Shown here: in pieces, positions 16,329-26,809 of the stretch | How the letters are laid out: each line of letters opens with the position of its first letter | Position numbering within the stretch: the stretch's first letter is position 1 | Assembly: GCA_944322785.1 (NCBI GenBank) | Contig: CALUPW010000001.1 | Span: 62,001-126,000 of the forward strand | Source of the DNA: Candidatus Gastranaerophilales bacterium | Lineage (GTDB): Bacteria > Cyanobacteriota > Vampirovibrionia > Gastranaerophilales > Gastranaerophilaceae | Direction of reading: 5' to 3' | Length of the DNA stretch: 64,000 bases | Made by a program: the position numbers and the translations under genes | The notes under the pieces: generated by a model | Told to the model about the DNA's origin: nothing | The model's input: only the letters and a program-made list of their open reading frames with translations | The model's database searches: none

Positions 16329-18683
16329 TTAAACTAAAGCAAGTTCGCTTTCATCATCTTCAAGAAGCGATTTTTGAAACATGTCGCACTCCTCCGCCAT
16401 ATCGCAAATTTGTGCGTATTTTGAACTTTTTAAAACTTTTTCAAAATCAGAAACTCCCAAAAATTCGATTTTATAATAATTTTGGTCATGTTCAAGAATT
16501 TTTATGAAATCTGCTTCCTCAAACAATTCAAACATCAATTCAATTAATTTTACGGATTTGCCGAGATAACTTGCACATCTTAGAATTTCAACCAATCCGC
16601 CGTTGTTGTTGTGCGCAAATTTGAGCATTCCAGAAAAAGTTTTCAAAAATTCATGTTCATCAAAATATTTAATTTCATAATTCATCAGATGAATATATTT
16701 TGGCGAGGTTTCCTCCAAAATCCTTTCAAAAGTTTCACGGTCTGCAGGATAATCAAAAAACATAACAGCGTCGCAATTTTCAAGATTTTCTCTTGAAACG
16801 CACCTTTCATTCAGTGCAGAATAAGTTTTTAATTTGTCCCTGACTGCTTTGCTTTCCGCAAAAATAAGAATTTTTTGTTTTGAATTTTTCACATAATCGT
16901 TAACCTGCGGTAATATATCTGTTTTTTTACGGTGGTCATATATTTTCAGGTTGGAGTTTTCAACAGCTTCATCATCTTTTAAATACGGTGAATGAATATC
17001 GTCAAGAATCAATTGTACGGTGGTATTTCCCTGATATTCATTTATTTGTGGATGGAATGCAATATCAAGAGGGTCACCTGCCACAAGTGAAATGTCACCT
17101 TCTCCCCATCGTATGCAGGTAAATTCATTATTGCCGGAGTTTACCGTAATACGCAGGTGGTCTTTGTTTTCTCCCATAAGACGTTTTTCTTTAACTTTCA
17201 GATTTTTCATTGCAAAAATCGGATTGGGATTGGATTGTCCGAACGGCTCAAGACGTGCAATTTCTTCTGTCAAATCAACCGTGATATCATCGGGTGTTAC
17301 GGCTATATCAATATTTATAAACGGTTTTAAATCTTTTCCGCTTGTCATTTCTTTAACAACACGGTTCAGGTTTTCTTTTACGAGTTTAAACGGTGTTTTG
17401 TCAGGCGAAAACGATAGTCCCGCAGCAAGTGAATGTCCGCCGTAACCGTCAAGGAGATCTCCGATTGTATTTATGGCATCATAAAGATTGACACCTTCAA
17501 TACTTCTTGCCGAACATCTTATTTGTTTTGCTTCCTCGTAATACGTCATCAAAAACGTTGGTTTGTAGTATTTTTCAACAAGTTTAGAGGCAACGATACC
17601 TATAATTCCGACTTTCCATTCGGGATTAAACAGAATAATTGCAGGGTTTTTGTTCCCTTCTTTTTTAACCATCTCATCAGCCTGCAAAAATGTTTCCTGA
17701 CACAGGGTCTGGCGGACTTTATTGAACTCGTTAAGCGTCATAACAGCCATTTTTATTTCTTGCGGATTGTCCGAAAGCATAACTTTCAAAGCTGCTTCCA
17801 CCGTATCAAGCCGTCCGGAAGCGTTTATTCTCGGTGCAACGCCGAATGCAATCTGTTCTGATGTAACACCTTTTGAAACGTTGTATCCAGCACTTTCAAG
17901 AAGCTGTTTTATACCTTCATGGCGTCCTTTTGAAATTAAATCAAGTCCTTTAAGAACGATGTGGCGGTTTTCGCCGATTAAAGGCACAACGTCAGCAACG
18001 GTTCCGACTGCAGCGTATGGAAGAATGTCAAATACAAAATCGGATTTTTCATAATGTGCAAGGAGCGCCTGTGCGGTTTTAAATGCTACTCCGACGCCTG
18101 CAAGAGAAGTTAAACTTTCGATTTCTTTTGCGGAAAGCTTTTCATCCAAAGCATCAGGGGCTTTTGGATTTATTATTGCATAAGCGTTTGGAAGTTCTTC
18201 CGGTGCTTCGTGGTGGTCGGTTATAATCACGTCAATTTTAAAACTGTTCAGAAAATTTACGGCTTCGTTATTTGATATACCGCAGTCAACCGTAATCAAC
18301 ACTTTGGGTTTTACGGTGGTCATTATTTTCACCAGTACTTTTGTATCAAGTCCGTGCCCCTGCTTTTCTCGGTCGGGAATAAAATAATTAACGTCGGCAC
18401 CCAGATGTGTAAGGGTTCTGTATAGAAGTGATGTTGATGTTACACCGTCTGCGTCAAAATCGCCGTAAATAATTATTTTTTCTTTGTTATCAATTGCAGA
18501 GGAAAGCCGTTCAATGCATTTTTTCATATCCGTAAAAACGTAAGGGTCTGAAAGCTTTGTTTGAAGCGGGTTGAGGAAATCTTCAATATCTTTTTCATTT
18601 TTGACACCTCTTGTTGCAAGAAGCCGTTTGATTAATGAAGTTTCATTTGTATCACAATTTTTTATTATCCACTCTTTATGCAT
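16329..18683 (-). CDS. recJ: Single-stranded-DNA-specific exonuclease RecJ
   Basis: A 5'-3' exonuclease in RecF recombination and in mismatch and base-excision repair. The DHH/DHHA1 architecture is complete: IIYGDFDADGVTSTSLLYRT near residue 73, VDCGISNNEAV, the signature TDHHEAPEELP, and later GYGGHSLAAGLSF for DHHA1. An OB domain follows (LRITVNSGNNEFTCIRWGEG). At 784 residues it is longer than E. coli RecJ (~577); the extra ~200 C-terminal residues match the extended RecJ of Gram-positive and cyanobacterial lineages. It is a single gene on this strand, with AGAGGGG just before the ATG. Confidence 0.95.
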   Translation of the reverse strand: MHKEWIIKNCDTNETSLIKRLLATRGVKNEKDIEDFLNPLQTKLSDPYVFTDMKKCIERLSSAIDNKEKIIIYGDFDADGVTSTSLLYRTLTHLGADVNYFIPDREKQGHGLDTKVLVKIMTTVKPKVLITVDCGISNNEAVNFLNSFKIDVIITDHHEAPEELPNAYAIINPKAPDALDEKLSAKEIESLTSLAGVGVAFKTAQALLAHYEKSDFVFDILPYAAVGTVADVVPLIGENRHIVLKGLDLISKGRHEGIKQLLESAGYNVSKGVTSEQIAFGVAPRINASGRLDTVEAALKVMLSDNPQEIKMAVMTLNEFNKVRQTLCQETFLQADEMVKKEGNKNPAIILFNPEWKVGIIGIVASKLVEKYYKPTFLMTYYEEAKQIRCSARSIEGVNLYDAINTIGDLLDGYGGHSLAAGLSFSPDKTPFKLVKENLNRVVKEMTSGKDLKPFINIDIAVTPDDITVDLTEEIARLEPFGQSNPNPIFAMKNLKVKEKRLMGENKDHLRITVNSGNNEFTCIRWGEGDISLVAGDPLDIAFHPQINEYQGNTTVQLILDDIHSPYLKDDEAVENSNLKIYDHRKKTDILPQVNDYVKNSKQKILIFAESKAVRDKLKTYSALNERCVSRENLENCDAVMFFDYPADRETFERILEETSPKYIHLMNYEIKYFDEHEFLKTFSGMLKFAHNNNGGLVEILRCASYLGKSVKLIELMFELFEEADFIKILEHDQNYYKIEFLGVSDFEKVLKSSKYAQICDMAEECDMFQKSLLEDDESELALV

Positions 18684-18950
18684 ATTTATCCCCTCTGGTA
18701 ATTAAATAATAGCATGAAAAAAGAACTTGTATAAAAAATTCTGTCATATTACTGTTATGCAAAAAAGTCAGGAATTTTTCTCACTTTACAAAAGTTTACA
18801 TTTGTGTTATGGTGTTAAAATCCTTGCGGTACAAGGGTGTTTAGAAATGATACATAAAAAATATGGAAATTAAATTTAAGTTTCAATAGATTTGTGCCGT
18901 AAACGGGTATATAGATAGTAAGTAAGTTTTAATAGGAAGGATGTTTTATT

Positions 18951-19310
18951 ATGTCTCTCGACCCCATTAACAAAGACGTGAAAATTACCTCTGCGGATTT
19001 GCCTGAATTTGATTTTGATTTGAGCGATTCCGAGCAGAAAAAACTTGAGGAAAAGGCCAGTATCTTTGTAAACAAAAAGTTTGTTCCTGCAGATGATGAC
19101 ACAACAATAAGACTTGTCGGTGTCGGAAAAGACGCTGAAAGAATTATTTATGAAAATGTAAAAGACGGGGAAGTCCATCTTGCAAAAAGCCAGACTGAGC
19201 TTGCTGAGGATGTAATCAATGATGAGGCTAAAGTTTCTCAATTTTTCGGCGGATTTTTCGGCAATTCCAAAAGTATTTTCGGCAAGAAAAAAGGCGACAC
19301 TATGGCTTAA
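18951..19310 (+). CDS. Conserved hypothetical acidic protein
   Basis: 119 residues, soluble. The N-terminus is acidic (DLPEFDFDLSDSEQKKLEEK) and the middle predicts a short beta domain (KKFVPADDDTTIRLVGVG). The C-terminus is glycine/phenylalanine-rich (FFGGFFGNSKSIFGKKKG). A clear AGGAAGG precedes the ATG, a 267-base spacer upstream gives room for its own promoter, and a strong terminator follows, so it forms a single-gene transcript. I recognise no family. Confidence 0.6.
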   Translation: MSLDPINKDVKITSADLPEFDFDLSDSEQKKLEEKASIFVNKKFVPADDDTTIRLVGVGKDAERIIYENVKDGEVHLAKSQTELAEDVINDEAKVSQFFGGFFGNSKSIFGKKKGDTMA

Positions 19311-19371
19311 TTCGTATGAAAAAGATTTGAATGCGCCCGAAAAATTTTGGCGGGCGCATTGTGTAGGTTTT

Positions 19372-19401
19372 AAAAAAAGCGGGAATTTTCCCGCTTTTTT
19401 T
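19372..19401. terminator. Bidirectional intrinsic terminator
   Basis: AAAAAAAGCGGGAA and TTCCCGCTTTTTTT form a perfect 14-base stem with A- and U-runs on both flanks. It lies between the plus-strand gene ending at 19,310 and minus-strand ctpA ending at 19,426, so it can serve both. A second hairpin without a U-run (TGCGCCC/GGGCGCA, 19332-19359) precedes it. Confidence 0.9.
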
Positions 19402-19425
19402 GTTTAATTTTTATTTCTGCATCAA

Positions 19426-20646
19426 TTATTGAATTGCAACTGACTGCCCGTTTGTCATTTGATTAAGAACATCAATTGCTTTTAAAAGCTGAACGTCTTT
19501 TTTGTTTTTGACGTCTTCTTCAGTCAATTCAACAACGATATCGGGTGTTATGCCTTTTTTGTTGATATCTGTTCCGTTCGGTGTGAGGTATTTTTGGATT
19601 GTGATATTGATACCTGCTTCATAGGGAAGTTTGTTGATTTCCTGAACAAGCCCTTTTCCGAAAGATTGTTCGCCGATAATTACGGCTCTATGGTTGTCTT
19701 TCATTGCTCCTGAAAAGATTTCGCTGGCAGAAGCCGAACCTTTGTTAATCAAAACAACAACCGGTTTGCTTGTTATAACTCCACGGTTTGCACGTGAAGT
19801 TTCTTTGTAGCCGTCACGGTCAACCGTTGAAACTATTGTGCCGCCGTCAAGAAACATATCTGATATATAAAGCGCATTGCTTAAAAGACCGCCGGGGTTT
19901 GAGCGAAGGTCAATAATGTAGCCTTTTTTGTTTTGTCCCTGTTCAAGAATTGTTCTAAACTCTGCAGCTGCGTTGCGGCTGATGAACGAACTAAGTCTGA
20001 TATAGGAAATATCTTCCGGAACTTTTGTTTCAAGAGGAGTTTTAAGAGATATTGATTTTACCTCAATTTCGGCACGGGTAATGGTGTAGTTTTTAGGTTC
20101 CATATCTTTGCGTTTGATAAGAAGCGTTACCTGAGTGCCTTCTTTGCCGCGGATTTTATCGGCGGCTTTATCTACCGTGATACCTTTTGTTGAAACACCG
20201 TCAATTTCGAGGATTTCATCATCTGCCTTTAACCCTGCTTTTTCAGCCGGTGTGTCCTCAATCGGTGCAATTACCATCAACTTGCCGTCTTTAACTCCGA
20301 TTTGAATACCGATGCCTTTTAAAGAACCTTTGATTGAATTTGTTTCTTCCGCAAACTCTTTTGGATCCATAAATTTGGTGTAAGGGTCATTCAAACTTGC
20401 AACCATTGTGTTAATCGCAACATAGGCATCTTCGTTTGTTGTTATATAATTGTCATATTTGTGGCGCCATTTGCTCCAGTCCTGCTCATTGTTTGTCTGG
20501 TCAACAAATTTTGTATTAATCAGCCTCCAGACATTGTCATACAATTCCACGGGAGTATAGGCAAATACGTTATCTCTGATAATCCAGCCGAACAGGATTA
20601 CGAAAACGCCCATAAAGATAAAACTTTTTTTCATAATGTTTCTCAT
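19426..20646 (-). CDS. ctpA: Carboxyl-terminal processing protease (S41 family)
   Basis: A serine protease acting outside the cytoplasmic membrane on the C-termini of envelope proteins. An N-terminal signal anchor (KKSFIFMGVFVILFGWII) is followed by a Ctp N-domain, a PDZ domain (KGIGIQIGVKDGKLMVIAPI near residue 110) and the S41 core. The catalytic Ser lies in INKGSASASEIFSGAM and the Lys in GEQSFGKGLVQ. At 406 residues it is the usual length. The first ATG (20646) has GGAGG 13 bases upstream; the ATG four codons later is an alternative. It is monocistronic and faces the bidirectional terminator. Confidence 0.94.
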   Translation of the reverse strand: MRNIMKKSFIFMGVFVILFGWIIRDNVFAYTPVELYDNVWRLINTKFVDQTNNEQDWSKWRHKYDNYITTNEDAYVAINTMVASLNDPYTKFMDPKEFAEETNSIKGSLKGIGIQIGVKDGKLMVIAPIEDTPAEKAGLKADDEILEIDGVSTKGITVDKAADKIRGKEGTQVTLLIKRKDMEPKNYTITRAEIEVKSISLKTPLETKVPEDISYIRLSSFISRNAAAEFRTILEQGQNKKGYIIDLRSNPGGLLSNALYISDMFLDGGTIVSTVDRDGYKETSRANRGVITSKPVVVLINKGSASASEIFSGAMKDNHRAVIIGEQSFGKGLVQEINKLPYEAGINITIQKYLTPNGTDINKKGITPDIVVELTEEDVKNKKDVQLLKAIDVLNQMTNGQSVAIQ

Positions 20647-20806
20647 TCTTTAACTTTTTCCTCCAAATTACTCATAATTTCATTACCTGTTATATAACCT
20701 GTATTTACCATGATGTTTTTTATTAAAATTTGTTTCATCTTTTGTAAAACAGTCGGATATTGAACTTATAAGTATATGAATATTATATCATAGTTGTATT
20801 TAAAAA

Positions 20807-21889
20807 TCAGTTTCCGTCAAAATATTTTAAAATTTCGTTATCAAACATTTTGTATTCTTTTACAACCGCACAGTCAACCGGCAGTATGAAGATGATGTTT
20901 TCCGCCGTTGCTTTTTTATCCGTTTTCATAACAGAGATTACTTTTTTAATGTCAAAATCGGGAATTTTTTTGAAATTGTATTTTTTAATTAAATCTTCTG
21001 CAATATATTTGTAACTTTCGACAATAATTCCCATTTTTTGAGCCATGTCAAAAGCAAATTCCATTCCTTTTACAACGGCTTCACCGTGAGTGTATTTTTT
21101 GTATTTAGTAAGTTTTTCGACTGCATGAGCGTATGTATGTCCAAAATTCAGAATTTTGCGCAACCCGCCTTCTTTTTCATCCTTTTCCACAACAGATTTT
21201 TTAAGAGAAATGCATATATTTATTAAATATTCAAGGGTTTTGTTGTCTTTAGCAAGGATTTTATCAGAATTCAGCGAAAGAAAATTGATAAGATTAAATT
21301 CTTCATCACATTTACAGCTTTTTTCAATAAAGGCGTATTTGACAACCTCGCCGAGTCCTGTTTTAAGCTGTCTTTCATCGAGTGTTTTTAAAAAATTGGT
21401 ATTAATGAAAACGGCATCCGGCTGATAGAATGCTCCGATTAAATTTTTGCCGTAGCCGGTGTCAATACCTGTTTTGCCGCCGACAGAGCTGTCTACGCAT
21501 GCAAGAAGGGTTGTCGGAATCTGGATTAAATGAATTCCCCGCATATAAGTTGCCGCAGCAAAACCCGCTATGTCGCCGCAAACTCCGCCGCCTATTGCAA
21601 TTATAAAATCATTTCGTGTAAGTTTTAGTTTCAGTGCGGCGGCGAGAATTTTTTGATAGGTTTTGAAATTCTTTTCTTTTTCACCGTCTTTAAGAATAAA
21701 AATCCGTTCTTTCGGCAGGTTCAAAAAATTTCCGTAAAGTTTAAAGACTTTTTGGCTTATTACCGCAAGTATATTGTTTTTGCCTGTTATTTCAAGGACT
21801 TCATTATAAAGTTCAGGAATGTCGTTATTGTTTATTTTTATCGGATAATTTTTTTCGGATGCATTAATTTTTACGTTCAAATTAATCAT
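20807..21889 (-). CDS. aroB: 3-dehydroquinate synthase
   Basis: Second step of the shikimate pathway, converting DAHP to 3-dehydroquinate with NAD+ and a divalent metal. Typical elements are FIAIGGGVCGDIAGFAAATY, QIPTTLLACVDSSVGGKTGI, LGEVVKYAFI and the metal-binding histidines in ILNFGHTYAHAVEKL and THGEAVVKGM. The length (360 aa) is standard. The ATG overlaps the stop of aroK by 4 bases, so the two are one operon and probably coupled in translation. aroC lies 5 kb away on the other strand. Confidence 0.95.
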   Translation of the reverse strand: MINLNVKINASEKNYPIKINNNDIPELYNEVLEITGKNNILAVISQKVFKLYGNFLNLPKERIFILKDGEKEKNFKTYQKILAAALKLKLTRNDFIIAIGGGVCGDIAGFAAATYMRGIHLIQIPTTLLACVDSSVGGKTGIDTGYGKNLIGAFYQPDAVFINTNFLKTLDERQLKTGLGEVVKYAFIEKSCKCDEEFNLINFLSLNSDKILAKDNKTLEYLINICISLKKSVVEKDEKEGGLRKILNFGHTYAHAVEKLTKYKKYTHGEAVVKGMEFAFDMAQKMGIIVESYKYIAEDLIKKYNFKKIPDFDIKKVISVMKTDKKATAENIIFILPVDCAVVKEYKMFDNEILKYFDGN

Positions 21890-22392
21890 TTGCAGCTCCT
21901 GAGGATTTCCTGCGCAACATCATAAGGTGTTTTGTTGTCGGTTTCAACGGTATAGTTTGCAAGTTTGTAATTCTTTTCTCTGAGAGAAAGAATATGTTGG
22001 ATTTTTTCAAGTGAAAAATGCTTTTTTAAAAGCGGTCTGTGAGTTTCTGCCTTTATTCGTTCAAAAATAGTTTCAGGTGAAGCTTTTAAAAATATTACGG
22101 TCGAATTTTCAAGAAAACGTCGTCTGTTATCGGGGTTTTCAAATGCGCCGCCGCCTGCGGAAATTATTTGAAAATCAAATGCTGTAAATTGTTTGATTTT
22201 ATGGATTTCCAGCTCTCTAAAATGCGGTTCGCCGTATTTTAGAAAAATTTCCGAAATTTTTTTCCCCGTACTTTTTTCAATCTCATCGTCAATGTCGACA
22301 AGCCGGTATTCAGGCAGAAGTTTTGAAAGCTCTTTTGCCGTGGTCGTTTTGCCGCACCCCATCATTCCGATAAGCGTAATATTTTTCTTCAT
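21886..22392 (-). CDS. aroK: Shikimate kinase
   Basis: Phosphorylates shikimate at the 3-hydroxyl with ATP. The P-loop is GMMGCGKTTTAKEL near the N-terminus. The shikimate-binding DIDDEIE and FRELE follow, then the GGGAFENP loop and the lid RPLL. I take ATG 22392 (MKKNITLIG) as the start; an upstream ATG at 22407 would add five residues, and neither has a convincing Shine-Dalgarno. First gene of the aroK-aroB pair. Confidence 0.93.
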   Translation of the reverse strand: MKKNITLIGMMGCGKTTTAKELSKLLPEYRLVDIDDEIEKSTGKKISEIFLKYGEPHFRELEIHKIKQFTAFDFQIISAGGGAFENPDNRRRFLENSTVIFLKASPETIFERIKAETHRPLLKKHFSLEKIQHILSLREKNYKLANYTVETDNKTPYDVAQEILRSCK

Positions 22393-22570
22393 AAAATAAT
22401 TGTACATTAAAAAAATTAAATACGTCCGTATTGTTAAAAAATCTCAATAGGCTGTTAATCCCGATTAATAATCTCACGTTTTTGTAGGATTGAACAAATT
22501 AATAAATCCGTATAATTATATATAAACGGAATTATCCGCAAATATTTGAGCCGGATTATCGGATGCAGGT

Positions 22571-25315
22571 ATGGAAGAATTTTCAGTCTTCACACCGGAT
22601 AACATAAGGGCAGAAAATATACCGGAACAGATAATTCTAAAAAAATTAAGGAATTTTATGTTTCTTTCAGAACACGTTCAGGCACTTTTTAAAGCTGCAA
22701 AAACCTATGTAGTTGCACGTAACTATCGGGAACTTGAAGTTCAGCATATTATGCTGGCGCTTTTTCTGGATCAGAATGATTTGCCCGTAATTCTTCTGGA
22801 TAGAGTCGGTCTGGGCGGTGATTTTAAAGACAGATTTAACAGGTTTGTAAAAAAATACCCTTATTTTCCCCGCGGGCAGTTTGAACCGATAAAGTTTTCG
22901 TCAGGTGTAATCAATCTTACAAAAATCGCAGAACGTGAAGCCGCTGATTTGTGTGATGAAGAAGTTGATGTAGAACATTTGTTTCTTGCTCTTTTCAAAA
23001 TCAACAACCCTGAAATGGATTTGTTTTTTGCGGAAAACAGGGTTAATAAAACCGTGCTTTACGAAAAAATGCTAGCGGAAGTAAAGAACATAATAAGCGT
23101 TGACGAAAACGGCAACGAAACCCGCAAACACGGGGCGGATAAAGCAATTATATTAAACAAAGATGAAGGAAGCGGAAGTATGGATAATAACGAAAATTCT
23201 TCACAAAATCAAAAAGAAACGCCTGAGGAGGCACTTAAAAAATATACAATTGACCTTACGGAGCTTGCAAAAGAAGGAAAACTTGATCCCGTTCTCGGGA
23301 GGGATGATGAAATCCGCCGCACAATACAGATTTTGAACAGACGCTCCAAAAACAATCCGGTTATAATAGGTGAACCGGGGGTGGGTAAAACCGCAATTAT
23401 AGAAGGGCTTGCACAAAGAATAATTACAGGGGATGTTCCTGAAAGTTTAAAGAATGACAAAATTTATTCTCTTGATTTGGGAGCACTTCTTGCCGGCGCA
23501 TCCTTTAGAGGTCAGTTTGAGGAAAGATTTAAGACAGTTTTAAAGGCAATCGAGGAGAATAGCGATGATATAATGCTTTTCATAGATGAAATCCATTCAA
23601 TTATGGGGACAGGCTCGGCTGACGGCTCGGCTGATGCCGGAAACCTTTTAAAACCTATGCTTGCCCGCGGCACAATAAGAGTTCTCGGGGCAACGACAAT
23701 TGATGAATACAGAAAATATATTGAAAAAGACAAAGCTCTTGAACGCCGTTTTCAGCCGGTTATTGCGGATGAACCTTCAATTGAAACCACGGTAAGTATT
23801 TTAAGAGGATTGAAAGAAAAGTATGAAGGGTTTCATTGTGTCGGGATTACCGATGATGCAATCGTTGCAGCTGTAACGCTTTCCGACAGATATATTTCGG
23901 ACAGATGTCTGCCAGACAAAGCAATAGACTTGATTGACGAAGCTGCATCTGCGCTCCGTATTGAAATCGACACAATGCCGGAGGAAATTGATACTTATAT
24001 AAGAGAAAAAATGCAGCTTGAAATGGATAAAAAAGCACTTGAAAAAGAAACTTCGGCAGATACAGGCAAAAAGCTGGAAAAAATTAATAAAAAAATCGAT
24101 GATTTGGACGGAAAAATTGCAAAATTGAAGGAACAGTGGCTTAAGGAAAAGAAAGTCATAGAATCAAGTGCTGCCGTAAAACGAAACATTGAAAAACTGA
24201 AAATTCAGATTGAGCAATTTAAGAAAAACCCCACAATGAGTGCGGCTTTGGAGGCAAAATATTCGCAAATGCTTGATATGCAGACAAAACTTAAAGCTCT
24301 TTCAAATTCAAACAGAAAATGTCTTTTAAAAGAACAAATTGACGGGGATGATATTGCTGCAATTGTTGCAAAGTGGACGGGAATTCCGGTAAACAGGCTT
24401 CAGGAGGATGAGAGCAAAAAACTTATCGGAATGGAGGAAGTCATGCATAAACGGGTAATCGGGCAGGATGAAGCCGTTAAAAAGATTGCAAATGCAATTC
24501 GTCTTGCACGTTCCGGCTTGAAGGATCCAAAACGTCCGATTGGAACATTTTTATTTTTAGGGCCGACAGGTGTCGGAAAAACAGAGCTTGGCAAAACTCT
24601 GGCGGAAATACTTTTTAATGATGAGGATGCGCTTATCAGGATTGATATGAGCGAATTTATGGACAAACACAATATTTCCCGTCTGACCGGTGCAACAGCA
24701 GGGTTTGTCGGATATGAAGAAGGCGGTCAGCTGACGGAAGCGGTTAGACGCAAACCTTATTCCGTTGTGCTTTTTGACGAAGTTGAGAAGGCGCATCCCG
24801 ATATTTTCAATATAATGCTGCAGATGTTTGATGACGGAAGGCTTACGGACGGTCAGGGGCGGCTTATTGACTTTAAAAATACGGTTTTAATCATGACAAG
24901 CAATTTGGGAAGCAGTATTATTCTGGACGAAAACCTTGATGAAACACAAAAACGTGAGGGTTTGGACAGAGCATTAAAGGAAAAGTTTAAGCCTGAATTT
25001 ATCAATAGAATTGATGAAATTATAATGTTTAAGGCATTGACGCATGACGAACTTGCACAAATCGTTGATATTCAAACGGCTTCATTGAAAAAGCGTCTTG
25101 CTGTACAGGATATTGAACTTGTAATAAACGATGATGCGAAAAAGTTTCTTGCAGATGAAGGGTATGAGCCGCTTTACGGCGCACGTCCGCTTCGCCGTGT
25201 AATCAGGAATTATCTTGAGATTCCGCTTTCCATGAAAATTCTTGAAGGCGGGTTTGTTAAAGGCGACAAGATTACAGCCGGCTGTGATAACGGAAAGATT
25301 GTTTTCACAAAATAA
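22571..25315 (+). CDS. clpB: ClpB-type AAA+ disaggregase
   Basis: A two-ring Hsp100 chaperone that threads aggregated proteins with DnaK. Two Clp N repeats occupy residues ~30-170. The first AAA+ domain has [16 protein letters not shown] and [10 protein letters not shown]; the second has [16 protein letters not shown] and [13 protein letters not shown]. Between them, about 140 residues of charged coiled coil (starting at [12 protein letters not shown]) give the long M domain of ClpB rather than the short one of ClpC. No ClpP-docking IGF-type loop is seen after TSNLGS, which supports disaggregase over protease partner. At 914 residues it is slightly long, with a ~40-residue polar insert after the N domain ([18 protein letters not shown]). 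The call is ClpB by the M domain; a ClpC variant is less likely. Confidence 0.85.
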   Translation: MEEFSVFTPDNIRAENIPEQIILKKLRNFMFLSEHVQALFKAAKTYVVARNYRELEVQHIMLALFLDQNDLPVILLDRVGLGGDFKDRFNRFVKKYPYFPRGQFEPIKFSSGVINLTKIAEREAADLCDEEVDVEHLFLALFKINNPEMDLFFAENRVNKTVLYEKMLAEVKNIISVDENGNETRKHGADKAIILNKDEGSGSMDNNENSSQNQKETPEEALKKYTIDLTELAKEGKLDPVLGRDDEIRRTIQILNRRSKNNPVIIGEPGVGKTAIIEGLAQRIITGDVPESLKNDKIYSLDLGALLAGASFRGQFEERFKTVLKAIEENSDDIMLFIDEIHSIMGTGSADGSADAGNLLKPMLARGTIRVLGATTIDEYRKYIEKDKALERRFQPVIADEPSIETTVSILRGLKEKYEGFHCVGITDDAIVAAVTLSDRYISDRCLPDKAIDLIDEAASALRIEIDTMPEEIDTYIREKMQLEMDKKALEKETSADTGKKLEKINKKIDDLDGKIAKLKEQWLKEKKVIESSAAVKRNIEKLKIQIEQFKKNPTMSAALEAKYSQMLDMQTKLKALSNSNRKCLLKEQIDGDDIAAIVAKWTGIPVNRLQEDESKKLIGMEEVMHKRVIGQDEAVKKIANAIRLARSGLKDPKRPIGTFLFLGPTGVGKTELGKTLAEILFNDEDALIRIDMSEFMDKHNISRLTGATAGFVGYEEGGQLTEAVRRKPYSVVLFDEVEKAHPDIFNIMLQMFDDGRLTDGQGRLIDFKNTVLIMTSNLGSSIILDENLDETQKREGLDRALKEKFKPEFINRIDEIIMFKALTHDELAQIVDIQTASLKKRLAVQDIELVINDDAKKFLADEGYEPLYGARPLRRVIRNYLEIPLSMKILEGGFVKGDKITAGCDNGKIVFTK

Positions 25316-25386
25316 TCGTCCCGTTATCTTAAAGTCCGACCCGAAATTCGGAATGACCTTTTCTGTTATCCGGATACTTCCGTCAA

Positions 25387-26112
25387 TTAGTACGAAAGAT
25401 AATCAACGACTGCTTTTGCAAAGTTTTTTGCAGACTGAAAGTTCTGTCCCGTAATCAGGTTTCCGTCCGTGATAATATTTACCGCACCGGGTTCATCCTC
25501 AATAAAATCGGCGCCTTCATCCATCAAAGCATCCTGCAGAAAAAACGGAGTCAAGTTATCTTTTTTGTAAACTCTTTCTTCTTCATTTGTAAAGGATGTA
25601 AGTTTTCTCCCGCTGACAAAAGGAATTCCGTCTGATTTTGCGGGCAGAAATCCGGCAGGACCATGGCAAATAGCTGCAATAAGTTTTCCGTCACGGTTAA
25701 ATTCGGTTATTATTTTTCCTAAAGTTTCGCTTTTTGCAAGGTCAAACATAGGCCCGTGTCCTCCGGGAAGCACAATTGCATCAAATTCGCCGTAATCAAT
25801 CGTATCAAGGGCATCTGTATCATTAAGCGCTTTTTTCGCATCATTCCATATTATATCCTCAAAAAGATTTTCACTCTCCGGATCAATCGGTGCAATTTCG
25901 CCGGTCAATGTTGCAACTTTTACCTCAAATCCGTTTTTCACAAATTCATTATAAGGTACCGCAAATTCCTCAAACCAGACCCCTGTTTTCGTATGGTTTT
26001 TGTCGTTAAATTCACAAACGTTTGTTACAACCATTAAAATCTTCGAAGGTTTTTCTGGTGTTACTTCCGCAATCATTTCCTCCTCAATCGTCAAATTTTC
26101 CTGTTCTGTCAT
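25387..26112 (-). CDS. DJ-1/PfpI family protein (type 1 glutamine amidotransferase-like)
   Basis: 241 residues of the class with a nucleophilic cysteine in AAICHGPAGFLPA and the Glu-bearing segments KTGVWFEEFAVPYNEF and VKVATLTG. This matches the subgroup of Hsp31-like or ThiJ/PfpI proteins that act as glyoxalase III or protein deglycases. LPGGHGPMFDLA is the conserved elbow before the nucleophile. The N-terminal ~20 residues (TIEEEMIAEVTPEKP) look like an extension. GGAGG lies upstream of the ATG. The gene stands alone between clpB and a divergent secreted protein gene. Confidence 0.88.
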   Translation of the reverse strand: MTEQENLTIEEEMIAEVTPEKPSKILMVVTNVCEFNDKNHTKTGVWFEEFAVPYNEFVKNGFEVKVATLTGEIAPIDPESENLFEDIIWNDAKKALNDTDALDTIDYGEFDAIVLPGGHGPMFDLAKSETLGKIITEFNRDGKLIAAICHGPAGFLPAKSDGIPFVSGRKLTSFTNEEERVYKKDNLTPFFLQDALMDEGADFIEDEPGAVNIITDGNLITGQNFQSAKNFAKAVVDYLSY

Positions 26113-26297
26113 AAAGTCCTCCTTTTTTATTATTAATATTTACCGGTGGAAAAATTTTATTAATAAGTTAATCAGGCAATTTTTCCGATACGTTTGTTTA
26201 ATGCAGCATAGAAATTTTTATGGTATGATTTGGGAAACAAAATGAACTTTTATTTATCAAAATTCGTTTCATTTTTGTAGGAGACAGGAGTAAACTT

Positions 26298-26780
26298 ATG
26301 AAAAAAATTTTATCTTTAATTATGCTTTTCGGAGTATTTTTAGCAACGGGAATACAGGCTTTTGCAGACGATTCGGCTGCGGCAAAGGCGTTTTTTGAAA
26401 GTTATGTAAATGCCGCAAACACATACAGTCCGACAATTGAAAAAATGTATTCGCCAAATGCCAAAATAATCCGTCAGGTGGTAAAACCCGATGGTACACT
26501 TGTTGATGTTACAACCGATACGGCAACTTATATCAAACAAATGAAACTGGGTCAGGCAGGCGCAAAACTCCGTAATTATAAAAACACATACACTGATATA
26601 ACAGTTGCAAAAGCCGGCGACGGTTACAAGGTAAGTTCTCTCCGCCAGCCATCCGGTGAAAATTACAAGCTTAAAACATACATGATTGTTAAAAAACAGC
26701 CGGACGGGAAATGGCTTATAACAGAGGAAATGATGCAGACAAAACAGCAGATTTTCTTAAAATATGCAAATAAAAAATAA
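26298..26780 (+). CDS. Secreted NTF2/SnoaL-like protein, unknown
   Basis: 160 residues with a clear cleavable signal peptide (KKILSLIMLFGVFLATGIQA, then FADD). The mature part, with AKAFFESYVNAANTYSPTIE at its start, a tyrosine/asparagine-rich beta middle and PDGKWLITEEMMQTKQQIFL at the end, has the order of an NTF2-like cone fold (helix, then curved sheet). That suggests a small-molecule-binding or scaffold role in the periplasm. AGGAGACAGGAG precedes the ATG. The fold call is by eye only. aroC follows after 29 bases, so the two may be co-transcribed. Confidence 0.6.
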   Translation: MKKILSLIMLFGVFLATGIQAFADDSAAAKAFFESYVNAANTYSPTIEKMYSPNAKIIRQVVKPDGTLVDVTTDTATYIKQMKLGQAGAKLRNYKNTYTDITVAKAGDGYKVSSLRQPSGENYKLKTYMIVKKQPDGKWLITEEMMQTKQQIFLKYANKK

Positions 26781-26809
26781 GATTACATTTCAAATTCGGG
26801 GAAAAGAAT

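Noticed and set aside
22571-25315. ClpC assignment for the Hsp100 protein
   Set aside because: The ~140-residue coiled-coil middle domain and absence of an IGF-type ClpP-docking loop favour ClpB.
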